Assembly: GCA_022482785.1 (NCBI GenBank)
Contig: JAKVON010000012.1
Span: 1-64,000, forward strand
Length of the DNA: 64,000 nucleotides
Direction of reading: 5' to 3'
Source: Atopobiaceae bacterium
GTDB lineage: Bacteria; Actinomycetota; Coriobacteriia; Coriobacteriales; Atopobiaceae
Below, in pieces: positions 8,743-17,000 of the stretch (position 1 is the stretch's first letter; each line of letters opens with the position of its first letter). A program made the position numbers and the translations under genes. A model generated the notes under the pieces. That model was not told the DNA's origin. It saw only the letters and a program-made list of their open reading frames with translations, and made no database searches.

Positions 8743-11567
8743 GCATGCGGAGAGGCCTCCCTCGTCCCCTGCGCCTGTGCCTGCTGGCCGCGGCCACGGC
8801 CCTCGCCCTTCTGGGCGTGCCCGTCGCCGCCCGGGCCGACGACGCCCCGACGACGGGCACGGGCTCGAACGTGGTGCGTGTTGGCATCTCCGAGTACCCG
8901 CAGTACGCCTACTACGACGCCAACGGCAACCCCACCGGCGCGGACGTGGAGTACGCCTATCGCATCGCCCAGTACGAGGGCCTCGACGTGCAGGTGGTGC
9001 TCATCCCCGACGCCTCGAGCTACTTCTCGGCGCTCGACTCCGGCCAGGTCGACATGCTCTTCGACGTCATCAAGACCGACGAGCGCGAGCAGCGCTACCT
9101 CTTCGCCGAGTACCAGACGGGGAGCACCCCCAACTCCATCTACGTCCGCAAGGGCGACACGCGGTTCGAGTACGGCGACACCGAGACCCTCAACGGCAAG
9201 GTCTTCGGCTCGGAGCGGGGCAGCTACGTCACCACGATCTTCAAGGACTGGTGCGCGAGCGTGGGCATCGCGCCGCGGATCCTGGAGTATGCCAACAGCG
9301 ACGAGGTGAATGCCGCCCTCGATGCAGGCGAGGTCGATGCGGGCGTCTACGGGGACTCCGAGATGGCTGGCTACACGACCGTCGAGCGGTTCTCTCCCAC
9401 GCCCTACTACAGCATCTTCCGACGGGACGAGACGGCCCTCAAGGCGAAGGTCGACGAGGCCATGAGTCGAATCCTCTCGGAGGACCCCCTCTACGGCTCG
9501 CGCCTCGTCGAGAAGTACGTGGGGTCGACGAACTCGACGATGTCGACGCTGTCCGCAGAGGAGTCGGACTACGTCGCCTCGCATCCCGCCGTGACCGTGG
9601 CCGCCATCGACGGCGATGCGCCGTACTACTGGGTCTCCGCCGACGGCAAGGCGAGGGGCGTTCTCGTCGACTACTGCGCCAAGCTCGGCCAGCTCACCGG
9701 TCTGAGCTTCGATATCGTCAGCTATCCGTCCCAGGCAGAGGCAGAGGCGGCGGTGAGAGGCGGCCAGTGCGACATGGTCGGCATCTACAGCAACGGCCTC
9801 GTGAAGGCCTACTCGTCTGGCTTTGCCCTCACCAGGACCTACGCCACCGAGGACGTCGTGGAGCTCACCCGCTCGGGCGTGAGCTCGTCCGACGTCAAGC
9901 GGATAGCCGTGAAGGAGCGCAGCAGGAAGGGATTCGAGGACACGCTCGGCATCGAGGGGGTCGAGTACGTGGGCTACGAGAGCGCGAGCGCGTGCTTCGC
10001 CGCCCTCGAGTCCGGCCAGGTGGATGCCGTGATCGCCGGTCAGCCCAGCATCACCTACCTCGTCAACCAGGCGGACTCGGCCGCCTACAGCATCGATCCC
10101 GTCCCACAGCTCACCATGGAGATGTGCGGTGCCGTCGCCGCCGACAACGGCGTGCTCTGCTCGATTCTCGACAAGGCCGTCGCCGTATCGTCGTCGGACT
10201 TCGACGCCTACGTGAGCACGAGCACGATGACGGAGAACAACCTCCGCTCGTTCGTGGCGCACATGCCGCCCGGGCTCATCGTGGGGGTTGGGCTGGTCCT
10301 CGCGGTCCTCGTCGTAGGGCTCGTCGTGGCCCTCTTCGTCATCGTCCGTCACCAGCGCGAGACGGTCGAGCTCGCCCGTGCCAAGGTCGCCAACGACCGC
10401 CGCGAGGCGCAGCTCGCCGCGGCCGAGCGGGCAAACGACGATCGCAACCGCTTCTTCTCCAACATCAGCCACGACATGCGCACGCCCCTGAACGCCATCA
10501 TCGGCTTCTCGTCGCTCGCCCAGAAGAAGGCGCGCTCTCCCGAGGTCAAGGACTATCTGGGCAAGATCGAGACCTCGGGCAACGTGCTTCTCGACCTCAT
10601 CGACGACACCCTCATGGTCTCGAAGATGAGCAGCGGGAAGGTGCAGATCAACCCCCAGCCCATCGCGCTTGCCGAGCTCGTTGAGTCCATCACGATTCCC
10701 ATCCAGGAGTTCGCCCTGCAGCACGGCGTCGAGTTCGCCGAGGACGTCTCGGCGAGGCCGCGCGCCGTGCTGTGCGACCGCCTCAACACCGAGAAGATCA
10801 TGCTCAACCTGCTCACCAACGCCGTGAAGTACACCCCGCGCGGCGGCCACGTGAGGTTCTCCATCGCCGACGCTCCTGGCGACGCCTCCGATCCAGACCT
10901 GGTCTTCACGGTGGCCGACGACGGCGTGGGCATGGCGGACTCGTTCCTGCCCCACATCTACGAGCCGTTCATCCAGGAGAACAAGCTCGGCACCACCTCG
11001 GGCACGGGCCTGGGCCTCTCCATCGTCAAGCAGCTCGTCGACCTCATGGGCGGCACCATCGAGGTGCGGAGCAAGCCGGGCGAGGGCACCACCTTCCTCG
11101 TGCGGCTTCACCTGGCCGCGGCCGATGAGGTGCCGAACGCCCACCCCGAGGCCGCCTGCCAGGTCTCGGGCGTCGAGCTCTCCGGGCGAAAGGTGCTGCT
11201 CTGCGAGGACAACGCCATGAACGCCGAGATAGCGCGCGCCCTTCTCGAGGAGGAGGGCATTGAGGTGGTCGTCGCCACGAACGGGCGCGTGGGGGTGCGC
11301 TACTTCGAGGCGAGCGAGGCGGGGGAGTACTCCGCCGTGCTCATGGACCTGCGCATGCCCGTGATGGATGGCCTCGAGGCCGCGCGACGGATTCGCGCGC
11401 TCGACAGGAAGGACGCGGCGAGCGTCCCCATCGTCGCGATGACCGCGGACGCCTTCCCCGACGACGTCGAGCGCTGCCTCGATGCCGGCATGAACGCCCA
11501 TGTCGCCAAGCCCATCGACCCGAATGCGCTCATGACGACGCTCCGCGAGCAGATGTCGCGGCGGTAG
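8739..11567 (+). CDS. BvgS-like hybrid histidine kinase, paralogue of the preceding gene
   Basis: 942 residues from ATG 8739, which overlaps the previous stop (ATGA); a second ATG is two codons on. The architecture matches the upstream gene: signal or anchor helix (~9-30), two SBP_bac_3-like domains (VRVGISEYPQYAYYD..., VTVAAIDGDAPYYW...), a membrane helix near 510-535, acceptor His578 in NISHDMRTPLNA, HATPase (DDGVGM, GTGLGL) and receiver Asp870 in LMDLRMPVMDG. It looks like a tandem duplication of its neighbour that has diverged in the sensor half. No Hpt protein or DNA-binding regulator is encoded nearby, so phosphotransfer must go to a partner elsewhere or between the kinases. Confidence 0.9.
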   Translation: MSMRRGLPRPLRLCLLAAATALALLGVPVAARADDAPTTGTGSNVVRVGISEYPQYAYYDANGNPTGADVEYAYRIAQYEGLDVQVVLIPDASSYFSALDSGQVDMLFDVIKTDEREQRYLFAEYQTGSTPNSIYVRKGDTRFEYGDTETLNGKVFGSERGSYVTTIFKDWCASVGIAPRILEYANSDEVNAALDAGEVDAGVYGDSEMAGYTTVERFSPTPYYSIFRRDETALKAKVDEAMSRILSEDPLYGSRLVEKYVGSTNSTMSTLSAEESDYVASHPAVTVAAIDGDAPYYWVSADGKARGVLVDYCAKLGQLTGLSFDIVSYPSQAEAEAAVRGGQCDMVGIYSNGLVKAYSSGFALTRTYATEDVVELTRSGVSSSDVKRIAVKERSRKGFEDTLGIEGVEYVGYESASACFAALESGQVDAVIAGQPSITYLVNQADSAAYSIDPVPQLTMEMCGAVAADNGVLCSILDKAVAVSSSDFDAYVSTSTMTENNLRSFVAHMPPGLIVGVGLVLAVLVVGLVVALFVIVRHQRETVELARAKVANDRREAQLAAAERANDDRNRFFSNISHDMRTPLNAIIGFSSLAQKKARSPEVKDYLGKIETSGNVLLDLIDDTLMVSKMSSGKVQINPQPIALAELVESITIPIQEFALQHGVEFAEDVSARPRAVLCDRLNTEKIMLNLLTNAVKYTPRGGHVRFSIADAPGDASDPDLVFTVADDGVGMADSFLPHIYEPFIQENKLGTTSGTGLGLSIVKQLVDLMGGTIEVRSKPGEGTTFLVRLHLAAADEVPNAHPEAACQVSGVELSGRKVLLCEDNAMNAEIARALLEEEGIEVVVATNGRVGVRYFEASEAGEYSAVLMDLRMPVMDGLEAARRIRALDRKDAASVPIVAMTADAFPDDVERCLDAGMNAHVAKPIDPNALMTTLREQMSRR

Positions 11568-11573
11568 AGCGGC

Positions 11574-11802
11574 GCGCGAATCGCCACCTCGTGGCCAATG
11601 GATGCATTCGTGGGGTTTTGCCGAGAAAGCCCCCGCAAGTGTCACCCCGTCTACCAGGCGTTTCTCTCCGCCATCCGTGGCGCGACCCCCACGAATGCAA
11701 TTTGCGACCACCGCCGACCCCCACGAATGCGGTTTGCGACCAGGAACCGCCCCAAACCGCCCCACAAACTCCGCCGACCCCCACGAATGCGGTTTGCGAC
11801 CA
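11574..11802. repeat. Repeat cluster B1 (CCCCCACGAATGC family)
   Basis: Fills the gap after the kinase operon. Units of about 25 bp with the pattern cccccacgaatgc-rrtttgcgacca occur at 11686-11710, 11717-11742 and 11777-11802; an inverted unit is at 11592-11615. Between the inverted and the first direct unit is a conserved spacer including ccgtctaccaggcgtttctc. The same layout recurs in B2 (13018-13278) and, in the opposite orientation, in B3 (57300-57552). The last unit ends 13 bases beyond the stop codon of the DUF559-like gene that follows on the minus strand. Confidence 0.85.
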
Positions 11803-11815
11803 CCGATCAACGCCC

Positions 11816-12820
11816 TCATCCCTTCTCGCGTGGAAGCATGACGCGGCAGAACTCCTGACGGTGCTCCTCGAAGGAGCGGGCGCGTATCCGCAGCCTCATT
11901 CCCTGTGCGGATGCAACATCGTGGGCGATTTGCGCCATCGCCTCGCGGGACCTCAGCTGTCGGGCGGTGACGGTGACGATTCTCCATCCCATATGGGAGA
12001 GGTCGTTTCTCCGCTGGGCGTCCCGGGCGATGCGCGACAGGCCTGCATGCCCCTCGCCGTCGTATTCGATGCCGAGGCGTGCTTCCGGGTAGCACAGGTC
12101 GATACGGTAGGATCGTGGCCCTCCTGGCACGAGAAGTCCCTCGTCGATCTCAACGGGATAGTTCAGCTGCGGGCGTCCCGCGCAGAAGCAGCCGAGGTAG
12201 TGGGGGAGCCATAGATGCATCGACAACGTGGTCTCTCTTGGCGAGGCAGATTTCTCAAGCACGTAGGGGAGCAGCGACGCCGCGCGGTTGCTGCCGCGAA
12301 CGTCGGCACGCGAGAGGAATCTCTTCAACGACTCGACGGACGAGAGGGGCTGGCGCACGGCGACGCCGTCTTCCCCCGCGTCGTATGAGGCCAGGGAGTA
12401 GGTCCCGCAGAGCCTGAACCCCATGCGGATGATGTCGAGGTCGCCTGCGATCCTCGTCTCGTGGCTGGTGCGCGTCCGTTCGAGCAGGCTTTGCTCCGGG
12501 GTGGCCACGAAGACGTTGGGGGATACCTGCTGCATCGCGCCTGTGGGGAGTGGCCCGCTCCAGACGTGGCATTCGATGCCTGACAGGTACGAGCGATTGG
12601 CCTGCGATTCAACGGAGATCGAGATGGGCTCGGCGAGAATCTCCTCGGAACGTGCGCCGAAGAATCGCCGACAGTCGTCGCGGAACTCGTCGATATCCGC
12701 GCGAGCGGGCTTCCCGAGGTCGAGGACGTCCATGCGGCGTGATCTCCGATTCCCATGGGGAGGGCGGCGGAGTAAATCCCAGAAGCGCAGGGCGGTATCG
12801 TATGTCACGTAGATGCTCAT
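11816..12820 (-). CDS. DUF559/AbiEi-like protein, paralogue 1 of 3 (repeat-associated)
   Basis: 334 residues starting MSIYVTYD; the paralogues begin MSIYVTYE and MPILIGHT at the same distance from a shared promoter. An ATG four codons upstream (12832) is the alternative. The middle (GAMQQVSPNVFVATPEQSLL) resembles AbiEi-type actinobacterial proteins. The C-terminal ~100 residues look like DUF559, a PD-(D/E)XK (Vsr-like) nuclease fold: Asp241 in YRIDLCYP, Glu252 in GIEYDG, then RRNDLSHMGWRIVTVTARQL. It lies between repeats B1 (at its 3' end) and B2 (upstream), in the same orientation. The family is known from annotation only; function is not. Nuclease activity and a role in repeat maintenance are inference. 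Confidence 0.8.
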   Translation of the reverse strand: MSIYVTYDTALRFWDLLRRPPHGNRRSRRMDVLDLGKPARADIDEFRDDCRRFFGARSEEILAEPISISVESQANRSYLSGIECHVWSGPLPTGAMQQVSPNVFVATPEQSLLERTRTSHETRIAGDLDIIRMGFRLCGTYSLASYDAGEDGVAVRQPLSSVESLKRFLSRADVRGSNRAASLLPYVLEKSASPRETTLSMHLWLPHYLGCFCAGRPQLNYPVEIDEGLLVPGGPRSYRIDLCYPEARLGIEYDGEGHAGLSRIARDAQRRNDLSHMGWRIVTVTARQLRSREAMAQIAHDVASAQGMRLRIRARSFEEHRQEFCRVMLPREKG

Positions 12821-12840
12821 GGCCCCAAGCATGCACGAAG

Positions 12841-12849
12841 GTTCTAACA
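12841..12849 (-). promoter_or_regulatory. Extended -10 promoter of DUF559-like gene 1
   Basis: Reads TGTTAGAAC on the minus strand, an extended -10. The hexamer ends 20 bases before the MSIYV start codon. The same element at the same spacing precedes the other two paralogues (TGTTGGAAT, TGTTGGAAC). Upstream DNA (12850-13000) is markedly AT-rich, containing an imperfect palindrome atagtgacactctat at about 12872-12886, and holds no recognised gene. Confidence 0.5.
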
Positions 12850-13017
12850 GAATTTTGTATGCAATTTACAAATAGTGACACTCTATCGTAAACACGCTGT
12901 TCAACGGTGCTAATTGCGATTCGCTGGTGAGGATAGATCAACCGAATACACATAAAATAAGCATACATATCACCATCGGCGCTGCCCAACGTAAAGTTTT
13001 TTGCCGTGAGTGGCGCC

Positions 13018-13278
13018 GGCCCCCACGAATGCAGTTTGCGACCAAATGTCGCGGGAATCGCCGCCTGGTGGTCAATGGATGCATTCGTGGGGCTCCGCCG
13101 AGAAAAGCGCCGAGGGTGGCACCCTGTCTGTCAGGCGTTTCTCTCCGCCTCCTGTGACGTGACCCCCACGAATGGCATTTGCGACCACCTTCGACCCCCA
13201 CGGATGCAGTCTGCGACCAGGAGTAGCCCCAAACCGCCCCACAAACTCCGCCGGCCCCCACGAATGCAGTTTGCGGCC
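13018..13278. repeat. Repeat cluster B2
   Basis: Same family and order as B1, with an extra leading unit. Direct units are at 13018-13044, 13162-13187, 13194-13219 and 13255-13278; the inverted unit is at 13069-13092. The conserved spacer (tcaggcgtttctctccgcc) and the segment agccccaaaccgccccacaaactccgcc-like between units 3 and 4 are shared with B1. B1 and B2 lie in the same orientation on either side of DUF559-like gene 1, giving long direct repeats around it. Confidence 0.85.
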
Positions 13279-13390
13279 ACGCTAGGACCCAGAAGCCCGG
13301 CTCGGCAATAAATTGCAATATAGATTATATTTACAGAAGTCTAACAGCGATAATGCAAACATATAAGTGAAAACACGCAGGCCATCTGCG

Positions 13391-13399
13391 TGATAGTAT
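13391..13399 (+). promoter_or_regulatory. Probable promoter of the small toxin-like gene
   Basis: TGATAGTAT is an extended -10 preceded by an AT-rich stretch (13310-13370). A small inverted repeat, ACGCAG at 13375-13380 and CTGCGT at 13386-13391, overlaps the spacer and could be an operator. Transcription would start near 13406, leaving a ~49-nt leader that ends in a strong ribosome site. Confidence 0.4.
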
Positions 13400-13454
13400 T
13401 GTTTCGCTGGCGAGGTTCGAGGGGCAGCGCCTTCCCGAGGGGAGGTGATTGCCC

Positions 13455-13568
13455 ATGGACATCCTCGAGATGCTGGCGGCGCTCGCCGCCATCTGCTCCG
13501 TCATTCGCTTCGCGATAGACGCCGTCGAGTGGTTCAATTCGAACGCGTCCAAGAGAAAGGGCCGCTAG
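13455..13568 (+). CDS. Small hydrophobic peptide, candidate type I toxin
   Basis: 37 residues: one hydrophobic stretch (roughly residues 3-27, LEMLAALAAICSVIRFAIDA) followed by a basic tail SKRKGR. It has an excellent ribosome site, GGAGGTGAT, five bases before the ATG. Size, a single membrane span and a positively charged C-terminus fit type I toxins of the TxpA/Fst class, though no specific family was recognised. The 3' end is overlapped by a candidate antisense RNA with its own promoter on the minus strand. The 3' half and downstream region are duplicated at 13706-13859. A short membrane peptide of another function cannot be excluded. Confidence 0.6.
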   Translation: MDILEMLAALAAICSVIRFAIDAVEWFNSNASKRKGR

Positions 13569-13636
13569 CCCTGCCAGGCTGCGGCCCTGAACCGAAGGCG
13601 CTGCCCGACCACAGTTAAGACACTCGGGCCTCGCCA
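13550..13636 (-). ncRNA. Candidate antisense RNA of the type I toxin module
   Basis: Predicted from a minus-strand promoter (13643-13672) and a hairpin that in the minus orientation ends in GCGGCCC followed by TTTCTCTT, a good intrinsic terminator. The transcript would be ~85 nt and complementary to the 3' end of the toxin mRNA, as in RatA/TxpA-type pairs. Boundaries are inferred from the promoter and the T-rich tail only. Confidence 0.5.
13559..13587 (-). terminator. Hairpin shared by toxin mRNA and antisense RNA
   Basis: Arms GGGCCGC (13559-13565) and GCGGCCC (13581-13587), with inner arms AGCC (13567-13570) and GGCT (13577-13580). In the minus orientation the stem is followed by TTTCTCTT, so it should terminate the antisense RNA; in the plus orientation no T-run follows. 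The equivalent hairpin in the downstream duplicate has mismatches. Confidence 0.6.
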
Positions 13637-13642
13637 GCACCT

Positions 13643-13672
13643 AGTATACCCCGCGGTGCGCGTGAGCGACAA
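13643..13672 (-). promoter_or_regulatory. Antisense promoter of the toxin module
   Basis: On the minus strand: TTGTCG (-35, 13667-13672), an 18-bp spacer and TATACT (-10, 13643-13648), the best full promoter match seen in this region. It points back into the toxin gene. The duplicate copy keeps the TATACT (13842-13847) but not the -35. Confidence 0.6.
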
Positions 13673-13705
13673 CTCGTTCGAGACGTCGGCTAGGGGCGGG
13701 CCCTT

Positions 13706-13859
13706 GCTTCGCGATAGACGCCGTCAAGTGGTTCAATTCGAACGCGTCCAAGAGAAAGGGCCGCTAGCCCTGCACGGCTACGACCCTAAACCAAAGGCGC
13801 TGCCCGACGACAGTTAAGACACTCGGGCTTCGTCAGCACCTAGTATACCCCGCGGTGCG
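13706..13859 (+). pseudogene. Truncated duplicate of the toxin module (3' half only)
   Basis: 154 bp matching 13507-13660 at most positions: the last ~20 codons of the toxin, its stop, the hairpin region and the antisense -10. The start codon, ribosome site and hydrophobic half are missing. The hairpin arms and antisense -35 have decayed. Bases 13660-13705 between the copies and 13860-13950 after them show nothing recognisable. Confidence 0.8.
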
Positions 13860-13975
13860 AGAGATGAGCCCTTGCCATGGGGCCGTTTGGATGCCTGCGA
13901 TGTCGCTCGCGCCATGCGATGGGCTGTTCGTCACCTACCACCTGCGGATACGTCAATCGAGGGTATATATATGGC

Positions 13976-13984
13976 TGTTAGAAT
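13976..13984 (+). promoter_or_regulatory. Extended -10 promoter of the pilus operon
   Basis: TGTTAGAAT is an almost ideal extended -10, directly after an AT-rich gtatatatatgg. It lies ~90 bases before ATG 14074 and is the only strong promoter-like site ahead of the pilin-like genes. Confidence 0.5.
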
Positions 13985-14073
13985 GCACCCTTAGCAATGC
14001 CGCTGAGCCGAATGCCTGGTAAGAGGTCGCATTTTGGCAGAGGCGAACGAACGTGCAAGGAGAACGCATCGAG

Positions 14074-17000
14074 ATGACGCAAAAACGCCCACATGATCGC
14101 TCCCGTGCCGGCTTCACCATGATGGAGCTCATGGGTGCCGTTGCGATAATTGCGATCATCATGGCAGTTGCGTTCCCGGCCGCTGCGAGCATCCAGGCGA
14201 ATCTCCGCGTGATGGAGCTCAACGCCAAGGCGCAGCAGGTCTACAACCAGGCGCAGAGCCGTCTTACCTCGCTCCAGACCGACGGCACCCTCAGCGATCT
14301 CGAGTCGAAGCTTGGCTCGGGAACGTCTCGCCAGCTCGCGTCCGCACCCGTTGCCCCGGCCGCATACAGCTACGGCGACGGCCTCACGACCGACTGGTCA
14401 AAGTACGGCATGTACCAGCTCTCGAGTACCATATCGGCAGACAAGACGATCATCTCCGACTATCTCATCACGGGCGATACCAGCCTCGGTGCCTCGGCTG
14501 GCCTCACCGGCAACTACGTCATCGAGCTCAGCCCGTCCACGGGCGAGGTCTACGCCGTCTACTACTGGGAGGGCGATGCCCCCAGCTCGGGCTACATCAC
14601 CTATGACACCGTCGCCTCCCAGACGACCGACCAGCTCAAGGCAAACCACATCGGCTACTACGGTGGCAAGCCCATCGATCCGGCCATCACCCACAAGAGC
14701 GTGGCCCTCTTCGACGACCTGGGCTTCTCGCTGGTCAACAAGGAGGAGCTCTACGCGCGCATCATCAGCTCCGACTTCTCGAAAACGGTCTTCGATCCGA
14801 GCAAGCTTTCCGTCACGATCAAGGTGACGGGTACTCCATCGTCGTTTTTCAGCACCGGCTCATGGTCTGAGACCTTCCAGGGTGGCGATTCCCCGGACGA
14901 GTTCAAGGTCAACGCGAGCACCAATGAGGTCGACATCATCCTCGACTCCATGCGAGAAGACCTCGACTTCTATACCATCACTGGCGGTCAGATTCTTCCG
15001 GGGTCAGATATCAAGGTTTCTGTCTCCGTCACTTACAACGGCAACACCTATGACGCGTCCAACCGCACGGGCATGCAGACCAAGTCCGACAACAGCCTGT
15101 TCGGCACCGGCAGCTTCGCCCTCACTGCCTCCACGACTGCCAACGTATCTGCCGTACGCCATCTCAACAACCTCCGCTCGCAGCGCAACGGTCTCTCCTG
15201 GAGCCTTGCGAAGGTCTCCCAGACCGGCGACATCGACTTCGATGGTGCCGACTGGACAACCACGCCCGAGTGCGTCTCGGTCCAGAGTCGAAAGGCGCAG
15301 AGCGACAACAGCTGGAACCCCCTGACGCAATTCACGCCTATCGACAACGCCTATTACAACAACAACTGGGGTGGTCGAACGTTCGATGGCGCAAGCCACA
15401 AGATCAAGAACTTCAACATCGTCGGAGATAGCTACACTGGCCTCTTCCCGACCTCCTATCTCGATTTCACCAATGTGTTCATGACCGATACGAATGTGTC
15501 GGGGGTAGCCTATTCAGGTGCACTGTCTGGATGGATACACGGCGGAAGCATCACAAATTGCCATAACGAGGTCACCAAGACCGATGCAAACGGCAAGCTT
15601 CTCTTGGACGATTATGGCGTCACGTCCAAATATGGGTGGTGTGTCGGCGGTCTGGTAGGGCGCTACTCGGGTGGTGCCTCGACAACGATTGCGAACTGCT
15701 CGGCAACTACGGATGTCACCTCGACATACGGAATGTATGTCGGAGGACTCATCGGCTGGGTGGATGCTGGCGGTACGAAAATCACCGGCTGCTCTGTAGG
15801 AGCTGAAAACGGAGTCGTCAGCGTCTCGGGCTATGGCAACAGCATCGGTGGCCTCGTCGGCCAGCATGATAGTGGGCTGGGCGAACCTGTGCTCTCTGGC
15901 TGCAGCGCCTTCGCGAACGTGACCTCTACGGCGGGGAGCTTCGTAGGTGGTCTCGTTGGCTATCTGTCAAATGGTGGCTCTGCTATCTCCAAGTGTACGG
16001 TTGGTTCCGAGAATTCCCCTGTTTCTGTCACTGCTTTCGGAAATCAGGTGGGCGGAATTGTCGGTCTGGACAATGGCGGTCCGTCACCTGTCGCTGCCAT
16101 TGACGGCTGCACGGCGTTCGCCAGCGTCACATCGAAGAATGGGGTCGATGTCGGTGGCCTGGCTGGTCAAATAACCAGCAACGGTGCGGTCGTCTCCAAT
16201 TGCAACGTGGGTTCCGCCAAGACGGTCGTCTCGATGGTGGGTCCGAATTCTGCGGTCGGAGGTCTTATCGGCCAAAGCTTTGCGAAGTCGGTGACGGGCT
16301 GCCACGTCGTAGCGAATGCGTCAGGAAAGAACAGATGGGTCGGCGGTCTTATCGGTGACCAGGCGTACACTTCGGTGATCATCGATGACTGCTCGGTTGG
16401 CGTGGGAGCCGCTACGCCTGTCCTCATCTCCGGTGCAATCGGGGCTGGTGGATTGTGCGGCATCTTCCAGGGAAAGACAATCACGAACTGCTCCGTGGTG
16501 GCTAACGTCGTCGCGACTGGGAAGTATGCTGGCGGATTATGCGGCTATACCGAGACGTCGACTCAAACCATTAGCAATTGCAGCGTTGGCTCCAGCGACG
16601 TTTTGCTGCAGGTGAGTGGCGCTCAGCTCACTGGAGGCGCAATCGGCCATTGTGCGGGTGGCACCATATCGAACTGCAAGGTCCTCTTCACGAACGTGTT
16701 GAGCAATTCAGAGAGGGTGGGCGGTTTCATCGGGGAGCTTCTTTCCGGTACGGTCTCGGGCTGCTACGCGATCGGAAACCCCGATTACAACAATGGCGTT
16801 GGTCAAAGGTCTACGGTTCAGAGTACCGGGTCGTCTAGTAGCATCGGTGGTTTCTACGGCTATGCCGCGAAGACCACGACCACAGGCTGCTATACAGACA
16901 TGAACGTCCTCTCGCTGGACGCGAATATGAATCTCGCCGGTTCTTATGTCGGCGGTTTTGTGGGATTCCTCGATGGCAGCAGTGGTGAGATTGGTAGCTG

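Noticed and set aside
11686-13278. CRISPR array formed by repeated CCCCCACGAATGC units
   Set aside because: Units are few, unevenly spaced and in both orientations; spacers themselves are conserved between clusters, and no cas genes are present.
13706-13859. Second intact toxin gene
   Set aside because: The copy lacks the start codon, ribosome site and the first half of the peptide.
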